In this document: positions 1 through 7,257 of the stretch, piece by piece
Layout: every line of letters begins with the position of its first letter
Numbering within the stretch: position 1 is the stretch's first letter
Assembly: GCA_964530225.1 (NCBI GenBank)
Contig: CAZHBA010000128.1
Span: forward strand, 1 to 15,315
DNA: 15,315 nt
Source of the DNA: CAZHBA01 sp964530225
GTDB taxonomy: Bacteria; Pseudomonadota; Alphaproteobacteria; UBA6615
Reading direction: 5' to 3'
Translations under genes and position numbers: made by a program
Notes under the pieces: model-generated
Told to the model about the DNA's origin: nothing
Database searches by the model: none
Seen by the model: the letters and a program-made list of their open reading frames with translations, nothing else

Positions 1-2
1 AA

Positions 3-482
3 AAAGCGATACCCGAAATGAAGCCGATGAAAATGATCTTCAGCGGCGGTGGTGACAACGAGAAAATCGCGTTAATTCTCGGCAAGAACGTCGACATGGT
101 TGCCGGCAATGTCGGCTACTACGTGCGCAGCGTCATGGAACGTAAGCTGCGTCCAATCGCCGTCCTGCACGACGAGCCTTGGACTGTGCTACCCGGCGTG
201 CCAACCTTCCAAGAAATTGTTGGTAAACCAAACATCACCTATGCTGGCCGCACCTTGGCGACCGCGAACGGATTGTCCGAAGAAAAGCGGGCGATCTACC
301 TCAAGGCTATCAAGGCGGCGATGAGCAATCCGGAATACATTCAGAGGGAAACGGCAAACCGCAACTTCCTAATGTTCCGCGAGGGTGACGAAATGTGGAA
401 GCTGCTGCGGGCCGGCCAGAAGGTCGCCGAAGATGCCGCTTACTGGGAAGGGCCGCCTGCACCGCCTAAGAAAAAGAAGTAG
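3..482 (+). CDS. tctC: TctC-family tripartite tricarboxylate transporter binding protein (5' end missing)
   Basis: This is the C-terminal half of a periplasmic solute-binding protein of the tripartite tricarboxylate transporter (TTT) family, which captures carboxylates and delivers them to the TctA/TctB membrane pair. The frame is open from the first bases of the window, so the ATG at 18 is internal. About 160 residues are present, while the family is usually about 320. Family-typical segments are the stretch around DMVAGNVGYYVRSVMERKLRPIAVL, the proline-rich turn LPGVPTFQEIVG, and the closing helices with LSEEKRAIYLKAIKAAMSNPEY. The tctB and tctA genes directly downstream confirm the assignment. 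The substrate cannot be read from the sequence. The C-terminus ends in a proline-lysine tail (PPAPPKKKK), which is a little unusual. The signal peptide lies outside the window. Confidence 0.9.
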   Translation, partial: KAIPEMKPMKMIFSGGGDNEKIALILGKNVDMVAGNVGYYVRSVMERKLRPIAVLHDEPWTVLPGVPTFQEIVGKPNITYAGRTLATANGLSEEKRAIYLKAIKAAMSNPEYIQRETANRNFLMFREGDEMWKLLRAGQKVAEDAAYWEGPPAPPKKKK

Positions 483-519
483 CAGTCGCACTTCGATTTC
501 CAATGTTACTAACGTCGTG

Positions 520-543
520 CCCTGCTTGAACTTTCCAGCAGGG
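520..543 (+). other. Hairpin between tctC and tctB
   Basis: A perfect 7-bp inverted repeat (CCCTGCT at 520-526, AGCAGGG at 537-543) with a 10-base loop lies in the 159-base gap after the tctC stop. No T-run follows, so it is not a standard intrinsic terminator. In binding-protein transporter operons such hairpins often stabilise the upstream message, so that the binding protein is made in excess over the membrane subunits. That role is inferred here. Confidence 0.4.
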
Positions 544-641
544 TACGGCGGCGCACTGGTTATTCTGTAATTCCTGATCGTCCGTGCCGCGGTCAATCAT
601 GCGGCGCGTTCCGAAACGGAAACGAGCCTGGGGACACTTGC

Positions 642-1088
642 ATGAGCAAATTATGGGCCGAGCGCCTAACCGCATTCGGAATGATTGTCGTGGCCGCCTT
701 CTTCATCACGCAGTCGACAGACCTTCCGAGCACGGCCGGCACGTTTCCGCAGTTCACCGAGTACGTGATCATCATTCTCGCCCTAGCCATGATCGGGCGC
801 AGCTTCATAACCCGCGACGTGAAGTTTGCGGGCGGGATTCGTTTTGATTTTTCGTATACGGCGGTAAAACCGGTTTACACGATGATCGTCGCGGTGTTCT
901 ACGGCTATTGCATCTTCAAGGTCGGGTTTTATGTCTCGTCGGTCGTGTTTTTTTTCCTGGTCACTTATATGACAGGGTTTAGAAACCACAAGGCCGCGGT
1001 AGCGACCGCGCTTGTTCTGTTCCCGTTGTTGTTCATCTTCTTCAATTTGGCACTCGACGCTGATCTGCCTGAGGGAATTTTAATCTGA
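642..1088 (+). CDS. tctB: TctB-family tripartite tricarboxylate transporter small membrane subunit
   Basis: This 148-residue inner-membrane protein is the small subunit of the TTT secondary transporter and works with TctA. Four hydrophobic segments are visible: about residues 9-27, 36-52, 75-100 (including VKPVYTMIVAVFYGYCIFKVGFYVSSVVFFFLVTYMTG) and 120-137 (ALVLFPLLFIFFNLAL). The length and the four-helix layout fit the TctB family, which is poorly conserved in sequence, so position between tctC and tctA carries much of the call. GGGGA at about 630-634 is a reasonable ribosome binding site for the ATG at 642. The tctA start follows about 50 bases after the stop, so the genes are probably co-transcribed. 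Confidence 0.88.
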   Translation: MSKLWAERLTAFGMIVVAAFFITQSTDLPSTAGTFPQFTEYVIIILALAMIGRSFITRDVKFAGGIRFDFSYTAVKPVYTMIVAVFYGYCIFKVGFYVSSVVFFFLVTYMTGFRNHKAAVATALVLFPLLFIFFNLALDADLPEGILI

Positions 1089-1140
1089 CCGCGATAATGA
1101 CAGGCTTTGTTGTAATGCATCAGCACGGGAAGTAGTGGCA

Positions 1141-2670
1141 ATGGAAGCGTTTTCGCATGTGGGTGACGTAGTCTCGTTGGCCAATTTGGGGGCTATGCTG
1201 TTCGGCATCGTCGTCGGCCTAATCATCGGCGCCATCCCCGGTCTCGGCCCGCCCATGGCGATTGCCCTGATGATCCCCATTTCCTTCACCTGGGAACCCC
1301 AGACCGCGCTGATTATGATGGTCGCCACCTACGCCGCCGGCATATACGGTGGGTCGTTCACAGCAATCCTTCTGCGAGCTCCGGGTACATCCGCCTCTGC
1401 GGCGTCGTCGATCGAAGGATTCGAGATGACCAAGCGCGGCAGGGCAATCGAAGCAATCCGCATGTCGACCTTCGCCTCCGTGATGGGCGGTTTAATCAGC
1501 GGCTTGGTGCTGCTATTCCTGGCACCACCGCTGGCCAAGGTTTCACTCCTGTTCGGACCGGCGGAGTTCTTTCTGGTCGCCATTCTCGGTCTCACCGCGA
1601 TCGCTGCGGTGTCTTTCGGGGCGCTTATGCGCGGTCTTGCCGCCGGCATGTTTGGCCTGTTCGTCAGTACGATCGGCGTCGATACAATGACCGCGTTCCC
1701 ACGGTTCACCTACGGCATGACCGGTCTGCTATCAGGCATCGGGGTCCTGCCCTCGGTGATCGGCCTGTTCGCCTTCGCGCAGGCCCTCACGCTATGCGAA
1801 GGTAGCCCCAAATCGAACATTTCAGGGGTCTCTAAGCTGAGTTGGAATATCTGGCCAAAGTTCAGCGAGATTCTTTACTGCCGGTGGTCGCTGGTGCGTG
1901 GCTGGGTCACCGGCCTCGTGATGGGCATGATACCGGCAGCCGGCGGTAGCGTCGCCCAGTGGATTGCCTACTCGTGGGAAATCCAGCGCGGCAAACCGGG
2001 CGACCAGTTCGGCAAAGGCGAGATCAAGGGACTTGCTGCAACCGAAGGATCGAACAACGGGGTGACTGGAACGTCGCTGGTGCCAATGTTCGTGCTCGGT
2101 ATTCCCGGCGGCATATCGGCGGCCGTCATTCTCGGTGCCCTGATGATCCACGGCCTGCAACCCGGCGACACCCTGTTCAAGAAATCGCCTGAGGTTATCT
2201 TCACGGTGATGTGGGGCTTTGTGTTCGCCAACGTCCTGATGGGCGGCATCGCCGCGGTCCTCGCGCGCACCATGGCCTATGTGACCCTCGTGCCGCGCGG
2301 TGTGCTAGCGCCAGTTATCATGGTCTTCTGCGTAATGGGGACGTTTACCGCAAGCGGCAACCCGTGGGATGTCTGGATTATGATCGCGTTCGGATTTATC
2401 GGCTACTTCGCGCAGAAGTATAACTTCTCGCCGGCCGGTATCCTCCTCGGCATTATCCTCGGGCCGATCGCCGAAGAGGGCTTCCGCAACATGCTCGTCC
2501 TCACCGACGGCAACATAGTCCCCTACCTTGCAGGCCGTCCGGTATCGCTCATCATCATCGTGATGATTGTGGGCGCGCTCTATTTCGCTTTGAAGCCGAA
2601 GAAATGGGAAACATTCGAACAAGACTTCAGTATGGAACAAGACGAATTCGCTGAAGTTGAAGACGACTAG
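1141..2670 (+). CDS. tctA: TctA-family tripartite tricarboxylate transporter large membrane subunit
   Basis: This is the large, roughly 12-helix membrane subunit that moves substrate across the inner membrane, driven by an ion gradient. Family motifs are clear: the N-terminal GAIPGLGPPMAIALMIP segment, LRAPGTSASAASSIEGFEM with TKRGRA following, and the second-half repeat EGSNNGVTGTSLVPMFVLGIPGG followed by AVILGALMIHGLQPG. At about 509 residues it is full length. A GTG at 1135 is in frame, but the likely ribosome binding site GGGAAG (1127-1132) lies only 2 bases before it and 8 bases before the ATG at 1141, so I chose the ATG. The C-terminus ends in an acidic tail. It is the third gene of the tctCBA run, and an LVIVD-repeat gene follows 93 bases later. 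Confidence 0.95.
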   Translation: MEAFSHVGDVVSLANLGAMLFGIVVGLIIGAIPGLGPPMAIALMIPISFTWEPQTALIMMVATYAAGIYGGSFTAILLRAPGTSASAASSIEGFEMTKRGRAIEAIRMSTFASVMGGLISGLVLLFLAPPLAKVSLLFGPAEFFLVAILGLTAIAAVSFGALMRGLAAGMFGLFVSTIGVDTMTAFPRFTYGMTGLLSGIGVLPSVIGLFAFAQALTLCEGSPKSNISGVSKLSWNIWPKFSEILYCRWSLVRGWVTGLVMGMIPAAGGSVAQWIAYSWEIQRGKPGDQFGKGEIKGLAATEGSNNGVTGTSLVPMFVLGIPGGISAAVILGALMIHGLQPGDTLFKKSPEVIFTVMWGFVFANVLMGGIAAVLARTMAYVTLVPRGVLAPVIMVFCVMGTFTASGNPWDVWIMIAFGFIGYFAQKYNFSPAGILLGIILGPIAEEGFRNMLVLTDGNIVPYLAGRPVSLIIIVMIVGALYFALKPKKWETFEQDFSMEQDEFAEVEDD

Positions 2671-2763
2671 GTCAGGACACTGAGACCTATAACGTTTCAA
2701 CACCCCCGGGGGGGCGGACAGGCTCCCCGGTCAGTACATTTCGTAAATCGACGAGGAATTATT

Positions 2764-3975
2764 ATGGCGCAAGCAGAAGCAAAAAATATGAAGCTCATCG
2801 CCCAGGACACGCTGGTCGGGTTCGGTGGTATGGGCGAGGGTATGTGCATGCAGGTGACCGGCGATAGCAGACGCATCATGTGGACGGCGCATGAATCGGC
2901 GCCCAAAAATTTCACCGGCATCGATGTTACCAACATCAAAAACCCCAAAGTCATCGTGCAGACCGAGTTACCCCACATGGACGTGCGCTCGAACTCGCTT
3001 GAGGTCACTGGCAATATTATGGCGGTCGCCTACCAGACCAAAGGCAAGGGCATGGAACCCGCCGGCGTCGAATTGTTTGACCTGTCGTCACCCGAAGACC
3101 CTAAATCGATTTCATTTTTTGATTGCTCGGGCCCCCATTCGCGCGGCGTCCATCAATTATGGTTCGCCGATGGCGAATATGTCCATTGCGCAGCCGGTTA
3201 TGCCGACTTCACGCCAACCGATCCACTCGACGATCAATTCTATATGTGTATCGACGTGCGTAATCCGTCGAGGCCGGCCGAAGCCGGACGCTGGTGGTAT
3301 CCCGGCACGAGAGAAGGCGACAACACGCCGCCGCCACCGCGTCATCCACAGTACAACTCAGGTTTCCGCGCCCACAATACCAACGTCTATCCCGAGCGCC
3401 CGGACCGCCTGTACATGTGTTACCTCGACGGCGGCCTGTTCATTATGGATATCGCCGATAAGGCCAACCCGCAGGTGGTCGGTTCCTGGAACCCACACCC
3501 GCCTTACCCGGGTTTTGCCCACACCGCATTGCCGCTGTTCAGCCGCGACCTATTGATCGTCACCGACGAGAGTATCCGCGATAATGCCGAGGACTGGCCG
3601 AAGCTGGCCTGGGTGGTCGACATGCGTAGGGAAGACAATCTGGTACCGATCGGCACGCTACCGCTGCCGCCGATCGAGAAATTCAACACCCGTGGCGGCC
3701 GCTTTGGGGCGCATAATTTGCACGAGAACCGGCCCGGTCCGGCGTTTCATTCCGACGATCTGATCTTTGGTACCTTCTTCAATGGTGGCTTGCGGGTATT
3801 CGACATGGCCAACCCGTTCCAACCTCAGGAAGTCGCCTATTTCATCCCGCCCAAGCCGGAAAATTCCATCGTCGACGCGGTGCAAATCAACGACGTCTAT
3901 GTTGATGAAAACCGCATCGTCTACTGCGTCGACCGCCATGCCGGCGGCCTTTACATTCTTGAACTGGAAATTTAA
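2764..3975 (+). CDS. LVIVD-repeat beta-propeller protein of unknown function
   Basis: This 403-residue protein is built from repeated propeller-like strands. At least five copies of the pattern hydrophobic-D-hydrophobic-x-(S/N/P)xxxP are visible: GIDVTNIKNPKVIV (52-65), VELFDLSSPEDPKSI (102-116), MCIDVRNPSRPAEAG (161-175), LFIMDIADKANPQVVG (225-240) and LRVFDMANPFQPQEVA (343-358). It ends with the strand LYILELEI. This matches the LVIVD repeat family, whose biochemical role is unknown. No signal peptide or membrane helix is seen (start MAQAEAKNMKL), so it is probably cytoplasmic. GAGGAA lies 7 bases before the ATG. Several His, Asp, Trp and Cys residues are concentrated in the loops around 118-215 and could bind a ligand or metal, which is speculation. 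Placement after tctA suggests a link to use of the imported carboxylate. Confidence 0.8.
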   Translation: MAQAEAKNMKLIAQDTLVGFGGMGEGMCMQVTGDSRRIMWTAHESAPKNFTGIDVTNIKNPKVIVQTELPHMDVRSNSLEVTGNIMAVAYQTKGKGMEPAGVELFDLSSPEDPKSISFFDCSGPHSRGVHQLWFADGEYVHCAAGYADFTPTDPLDDQFYMCIDVRNPSRPAEAGRWWYPGTREGDNTPPPPRHPQYNSGFRAHNTNVYPERPDRLYMCYLDGGLFIMDIADKANPQVVGSWNPHPPYPGFAHTALPLFSRDLLIVTDESIRDNAEDWPKLAWVVDMRREDNLVPIGTLPLPPIEKFNTRGGRFGAHNLHENRPGPAFHSDDLIFGTFFNGGLRVFDMANPFQPQEVAYFIPPKPENSIVDAVQINDVYVDENRIVYCVDRHAGGLYILELEI

Positions 3976-3998
3976 CCGCTGCGGAATCCACTGCGCTA

Positions 3999-4724
3999 TC
4001 AAAACGACGGCGCAGTTTCTTGGCCAAAACGAAACGGCGCCGGCCCGAAGGGATCTGGCGGCACGACGAGCCCGCGCCAAAATCTGGTGACGGTGTTACC
4101 CAACCGTTCCGCGATTATGTCGAGCCCTCCCGCCTCGCCCCCATGCTCGAGGAGAGGTTCGACCATCACCAGCCGCACCTGGCCGCCCAGTTTCTTTGCA
4201 TGTTGGGCTTTTTCGCCGCCAGCGAAAACTATGGCAATAACCTCGTGACCATCCCATATCGCGATATCGACGCCAACGAAGGCGCCATCGGTAATCGGTA
4301 TGTGCGCACGCGGCAGGGGCCGCAGCGCCGCCATACCCCACAACAGAGGATCAAAAGCCAACTCGGGCGCAAGAACGAGCGCCTGTAGTTCCTCGCTGTT
4401 TTCGCGCACCTCAGCCACCACAAATTCGAAATAGAGGTCGATCCAGCGGCGTAGATATTTATCGAATACATCGCAGTCGCGCAGATGAAGGCGCCGCAAT
4501 ATATTAAGGCGGGCAGCGCCCACGCCTGCATCGTCATCGCCGAACGGATCGTCCACTTCCTCGGCGACCACGTTGTGGCGATAGGGACCATCGCCCAAGC
4601 GCAACGGCGCGTGGGCCGCAATATCGATTCCCACCAGCGGTGCGTAGCGCAGATTTTCAGGTGTCACACGGGCAACACCGTAGGGGATAATTAAGCTGTC
4701 AGCGAGGGGGGGATCGTTGGGCAT
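3999..4724 (-). CDS. Conserved-looking protein of unknown function (241 aa)
   Basis: I do not recognise this gene. It is the longest open frame in the interval and converges on the LVIVD gene with a 23-base gap. The protein is acidic in its first half, with EEVDDPFGDDDAGVGAARLN at 55-74. It then has a helical segment rich in aromatic residues (about 85-110), and a region at 148-190 that reads as strand-strand-helix-strand (AFVGVDIAIWDG, HEVIAIVFAGG, EKAQHAKKLGG, QVRLVMVEP). The C-terminus is proline- and phenylalanine-rich (VPPDPFGPAPFRFG). The 148-190 pattern loosely resembles PD-(D/E)XK-like folds, but the usual catalytic E-x-K is not evident, so no function is claimed. No signal peptide or membrane helix is present. 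The ribosome binding site before the ATG at 4724 is weak, so the start is uncertain. Confidence 0.6.
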   Translation of the reverse strand: MPNDPPLADSLIIPYGVARVTPENLRYAPLVGIDIAAHAPLRLGDGPYRHNVVAEEVDDPFGDDDAGVGAARLNILRRLHLRDCDVFDKYLRRWIDLYFEFVVAEVRENSEELQALVLAPELAFDPLLWGMAALRPLPRAHIPITDGAFVGVDIAIWDGHEVIAIVFAGGEKAQHAKKLGGQVRLVMVEPLLEHGGEAGGLDIIAERLGNTVTRFWRGLVVPPDPFGPAPFRFGQETAPSF

Positions 4725-4825
4725 AACATTAATGGCGATTTGAGCAGGGCAACGCGTTAACCGTTATATCCAGCTGTCCCCCTGGACCGTTTGTTACAAC
4801 GGAAAGCCGCCAAACCCACCACTTG

Positions 4826-4939
4826 TCAAAGCTCCCCACATGCGTTGTAACGCACTATCCCTGTCAGGACGATAAGTGCATAAACTAAATCGGTCGCGCA
4901 GATCACGATAGCGATTGTCCGGAAGAAGCCTCGGTTCAT
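4826..4939 (-). CDS. Possible 37-aa single-helix membrane peptide
   Basis: A short frame starts at the ATG at 4939, 34 bases after the stop of the DoxX-like gene on the same strand. It encodes a short basic start (MNRGFFR), one hydrophobic segment of about 20 residues (TIAIVICATDLVYALIVLTG) and a short tail (IVRYNACGEL). AAGGGG lies 9 bases upstream of the ATG, which is acceptable ribosome-binding spacing. The frame can be extended upstream to 5008, but that would overlap the DoxX gene, so the shorter form is preferred. The layout (basic, hydrophobic, short tail) is that of a small membrane protein co-transcribed with the upstream gene. No homology is recognised and it could be a chance frame. 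Confidence 0.4.
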   Translation of the reverse strand: MNRGFFRTIAIVICATDLVYALIVLTGIVRYNACGEL

Positions 4940-4973
4940 AGTCGAGCACCCCTTTCGGTCCAGATTACCCGGA

Positions 4974-5342
4974 TCACAGCAATAAGAGCAAAGCCCCCAC
5001 GACAGCAATATTGTTAAACAGAAACGATATGTGAAGGTGGCGCATCAGCGGGTCGGCAACTAGCCAAAACCTGTGGAAAATAGCCGTAGCGACGATGGTA
5101 AAAAAGATTAGCAGATAGACGCCGATATCGGTGCGAAAATCGAGCAGCACGAGAATACTGCCAGTATATTGGATGGCAAAACCTACCCACAGCGTCACGT
5201 AGGGCATCGGCACGCTAAGCAACGCCATGCGGCCAGCGTGTTGCTTTACCTTGACCGTCGAATTCATGAGCGCCGTGCCAAGAAACAGCACGGCAATAAA
5301 AATCTGGCCGACGATCTGCAGCGTCGTGTGGTCGGCGTACAT
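4974..5342 (-). CDS. DoxX-like family membrane protein
   Basis: This 122-residue protein has four predicted membrane segments: about 8-25 (IVGQIFIAVLFLGTALM), 46-64, 68-90 (VLLDFRTDIGVYLLIFFTIV) and 104-122 (ISFLFNNIAVVGALLLLL). The layout and the conserved-looking stretches GSILVLLDFRTDIGVYLL, ATAIFHRFW and the closing NNIAVVGALLLL match the DoxX-like family, named after a subunit of an archaeal quinol oxidase. Most bacterial members have no assigned function. AGGGAG lies 4-5 bases before the ATG, which is tight but supports this start. The C-terminus ends right after the last helix. It may form a two-gene unit with the small frame at 4826-4939. Confidence 0.75.
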   Translation of the reverse strand: MYADHTTLQIVGQIFIAVLFLGTALMNSTVKVKQHAGRMALLSVPMPYVTLWVGFAIQYTGSILVLLDFRTDIGVYLLIFFTIVATAIFHRFWLVADPLMRHLHISFLFNNIAVVGALLLLL

Positions 5343-5794
5343 GGTGCTCCCTCTGAATTTAACCTATGTGCCGCGCGGTAGCGATTATTGCCAACGCCCC
5401 CGCGGCGTGGTTGGTTCCACCGCACCATACGAAAATCACGGCCACCCGTTAATGCCCCCTTTCAGTTCAGACAATCTCGCGCTCGCCTCACACGGTGGCC
5501 TACTTGGCGGCCTTTTAAGATTGCGCGATAAACATCCCCGCGATACCTGGGTGGGGCACGCAAAGCTTGGCAAGTGGGCGCGATGATGAACGGAGGCTGT
5601 GCGCAGTTGCTGGATCGGCAAATTAGTACCGGCGAATTCAATCCATGGTTCGACCCATGCGGTTACACCGGTCACAGCGCACGGTGATAGCGTCGGTGGG
5701 GTACGTGGTGGAGGATAAGGAGCCGGCGGACATTGCGGCAGGGTAGCACCGATCCTTCTCCGAAAAAGAAACGACGGCATGGAGGCCGCAACCT
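5343..5794. other. 452-base gap between divergent genes
   Basis: No intact gene of normal size is visible. Frames of over 100 codons in this stretch have arginine- and proline-heavy composition and no family features, and I treat them as chance. The interval must hold the promoters for the DoxX-like gene (minus) and the EamA gene (plus). The one stretch with a protein-like motif is the short minus-strand frame at 5638-5733, listed separately. Confidence 0.5.
5638..5733 (-). pseudogene. Possible fragment of a small zinc-ribbon protein gene
   Basis: A 31-codon frame reads MSAGSLSSTTYPTDAITVRC and continues DRCNRMGRTMD before a stop. The segment ITVRCDRCNRMGR looks like the first half of a zinc ribbon (CxxC followed by a basic-glycine turn), and the lead-in YPTDAITV has the rhythm of a real strand. 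No second CxxC follows in frame. Other frames downstream (5440-5640) hold cysteine- and proline-containing pieces that could be the frameshifted remainder, but they are too degraded to assign. No clear ribosome binding site is seen. It may be the 5' remnant of a decayed small gene, or a coincidence. Confidence 0.25.
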
Positions 5795-6673
5795 GTGAAG
5801 AGTTTCTTGGTTCGGACCGCACCGATAACGATGGTCCTGCTGTTTAGCACTGGTTTCATCGGCACAAAGTTAAGCCTTTTTTTTGGTGAACCCTTCACGC
5901 TCATTTTTTGGCGCTGCGTTACCGCAGCAGCCTTCATGGGGGCTGTCTCTTTGCTGATGCGGGCCACATGGCCTAGGGACGGAAAGACAATCGCCTTCAT
6001 GGCCCTGATAGGCATCTTACTACACGGTTTTGCCCTGGGCGGAAGTTACCTGGCAGTCAGCCATGGCGTTTCAACCGGTATTGTCGCTCTCGTTATAGGG
6101 TTGCAACCTGTATTGACCGCTGTCTTCGCCGGTCCTTTTTTCGGTGAGCGGGTGACGAGGCGGCAAAGCCTTGGTTTGCTTCTGGGCTTTGCCGGCGTGG
6201 CACTGGTGGTCTCTAACAAGTTCTCCGTAGGGACCGAGGCATTCTATGGCTCCGTCTACGCCTTCATGTCTCTGTTCGGTATCACCGCCGGCACGCTGAT
6301 CCAAAAGCGCCATGGAGCCTCCTTGGATATGCGAACTGGCATGGTTATTCAATTTACGGCAACGGCTATCGTCATGGCCATACTGGCCACCATATTCGAG
6401 ACCATGGCCGTCCAATGGACGGGCAAATTTATCCTCGTTCATGTCTGGCTAGTTTTCGGTCTGTCCATCGGGGCCATAGCGCTGACCTATCTGCTGATCC
6501 GGATCGATCCGATCTCAAAGGTCGCCAGCCTGTTTTATCTGATGCCGCCCGTGGTCGCAGTCATGGGATACTTCTTGTTTGGAGAAACGCTTAATCTTTA
6601 TGGCGTTTTTGGAATGGGTGTTGCCATTATCGGTGTTGCGTTGGTAATGCGAGGCCCCAATCAGCATCTATGA
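5795..6673 (+). CDS. EamA-family (drug/metabolite exporter superfamily) transporter
   Basis: This 292-residue inner-membrane protein has about ten hydrophobic helices arranged as two tandem EamA repeats (about 10-140 and 152-288). Typical features are an early FSTGFIGTKLSLFF helix, the FWRCVTAAAFMGAVSLL helix, GLQPVLTAVFAGPFFGERVT at the end of the first half, GFAGVALVVSNKF, and the matching second-half end LMPPVVAVMGYFLFGETLNL with GVAIIGVALVM. Family members export amino acids, nucleotides or other metabolites, and the substrate here cannot be told. It starts with GTG, and GGAGG at 5781-5785 lies 9 bases upstream. The ATG at 5779 is out of frame. It sits alone between divergent genes and the tRNA-side remnant region, so it may be accessory cargo. 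Confidence 0.9.
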   Translation: MKSFLVRTAPITMVLLFSTGFIGTKLSLFFGEPFTLIFWRCVTAAAFMGAVSLLMRATWPRDGKTIAFMALIGILLHGFALGGSYLAVSHGVSTGIVALVIGLQPVLTAVFAGPFFGERVTRRQSLGLLLGFAGVALVVSNKFSVGTEAFYGSVYAFMSLFGITAGTLIQKRHGASLDMRTGMVIQFTATAIVMAILATIFETMAVQWTGKFILVHVWLVFGLSIGAIALTYLLIRIDPISKVASLFYLMPPVVAVMGYFLFGETLNLYGVFGMGVAIIGVALVMRGPNQHL

Positions 6674-7048
6674 TTGATTCTGGGTCTCACTGAGGCTCTT
6701 ACAACCCGTTGTTGGAACAGCCGCTTATGCCCGCTTCACTGGCGCGCACCGATTGTCACCTCGTAGCGACATGGTACGGGGAGACGACTGACACCATCCG
6801 GGCACCAGCTACCTAGAACACGCCAAAGCGGGTCTGCGACCTCCGACCGCACCACGGGGCGTCAGAGAAAACACCATCCACCCACACCGACGCGGTCGGC
6901 CTAATACCGAGCGCAGGCATCGAGCGCGTCGGCATATACGCGCTAGAGCATGCGGGCGGTAGGGTGGCCACCCCAAGGAAGGGGTTAAGCGACAACAATA
7001 ACTACCAAAAATAAGCGTCGCTGTTACCCGCCATGTTACCCAAATGAA
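6674..7048. other. 375-base stretch without an intact gene
   Basis: No frame here has the features of an intact gene. Two minus-strand frames of 60-80 codons are open, but they are rich in Arg, Cys and Pro and resemble no family. The readable content is the integrase-like fragment at 6886-6975, which sits in a frame broken by several stops. The interval separates the EamA gene from the tRNA-Gly terminator. Confidence 0.5.
6886..6975 (-). pseudogene. Probable remnant of a tyrosine integrase C-terminus
   Basis: Read on the minus strand from 6975, this frame gives WGGHPTARML, stop, RVYADALDACARY, stop, ADRVG. The pattern G-H-x(7)-x-R-V-Y-A fits the C-terminal end of tyrosine recombinases, with a GH motif and a catalytic Tyr about ten residues later (here Tyr codon 6934-6936). 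The tail resembles the (A)ADRVG ending of many alphaproteobacterial integrases. Two in-frame TAG codons, and a TGA further on, show it is dead. Its place about 110 bases beyond the 3' end of a tRNA gene is where such integrases usually lie. The match is short, so this is a candidate only. Confidence 0.35.
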
Positions 7049-7081
7049 CAAGGGCTTAGCCGGTTTTCGGCTAAGCCCTTG
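7049..7081 (-). terminator. Strong hairpin terminator downstream of tRNA-Gly
   Basis: A perfect 14-bp inverted repeat (7049-7062 pairing with 7068-7081) with a 5-base loop begins 7 bases past the encoded CCA of the minus-strand tRNA. The stem is GC-rich (core GGGCTTAGCCG). The downstream side on the minus strand is only mildly T-rich (TTCATTTG), so termination may be partly dependent on the strong stem. The symmetry would also serve transcription arriving from the plus strand. Confidence 0.75.
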
Positions 7082-7087
7082 AAAAGA

Positions 7088-7162
7088 TGGAGCGGGAAAC
7101 GAGATTCGAACTCGCGACCCTCACGTTGGCAACGTGATGCTCTACCACTGAGCTATTCCCGC
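7088..7162 (-). tRNA. tRNA-Gly(GCC)
   Basis: The minus strand folds into a full cloverleaf. The acceptor stem is GCGGGAA (7156-7162) paired with TTCCCGC (7092-7098), and the discriminator is T followed by an encoded CCA at 7088-7090. The D arm is GCTC-AGTGGTA-GAGC, the anticodon stem TCACG/CGTGA with loop TTGCCAA gives anticodon GCC, and the T arm GCGAG-TTCGAAT-CTCGT is canonical. The anticodon reads the glycine codons GGC and GGU. The gene is followed directly by a strong hairpin terminator. The 3' end of such genes is a common integration target, in line with the integrase-like remnant nearby. Confidence 0.97.
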
Positions 7163-7257
7163 CAGGAACGTGGGGAAGTAAGCGCATCGATGCGTCGAAT
7201 GCAAGTCCAACGATGTGGCTTTATCAATCGCCTTCCGGCAGGCTATAGACAGTCGGC

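Noticed and set aside
2703..2714. C5G7 run between tctA and the LVIVD gene
   Set aside because: It is a short, self-complementary homopolymer pair with no loop or T-run. It may cause slippage or sequencing error, but no function can be supported.
4020..4388. 122-codon plus-strand frame over the 241-aa minus-strand gene
   Set aside because: It is basic and low in hydrophobic pattern, while the minus-strand frame is longer and shows ordered strand and helix alternation. I treat it as a shadow.
5436..5822. 128-codon minus-strand frame in the 5343-5794 gap
   Set aside because: Composition is arginine- and proline-heavy with no family-like segment, and it would overlap the GTG start of the EamA gene. 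A shorter piece in another frame (5638-5733) looks more protein-like.
6809..7051. 80-codon minus-strand frame near the tRNA
   Set aside because: It is rich in Arg, Cys and Trp with no ordered pattern. The integrase-like signal is in a different frame, which contains stops.
7088..7162. Attachment-site duplication of the tRNA 3' end elsewhere in the window
   Set aside because: I looked for another copy of the T-arm and acceptor sequence to the left and right and did not see one. Absence in this window does not exclude a copy further out.
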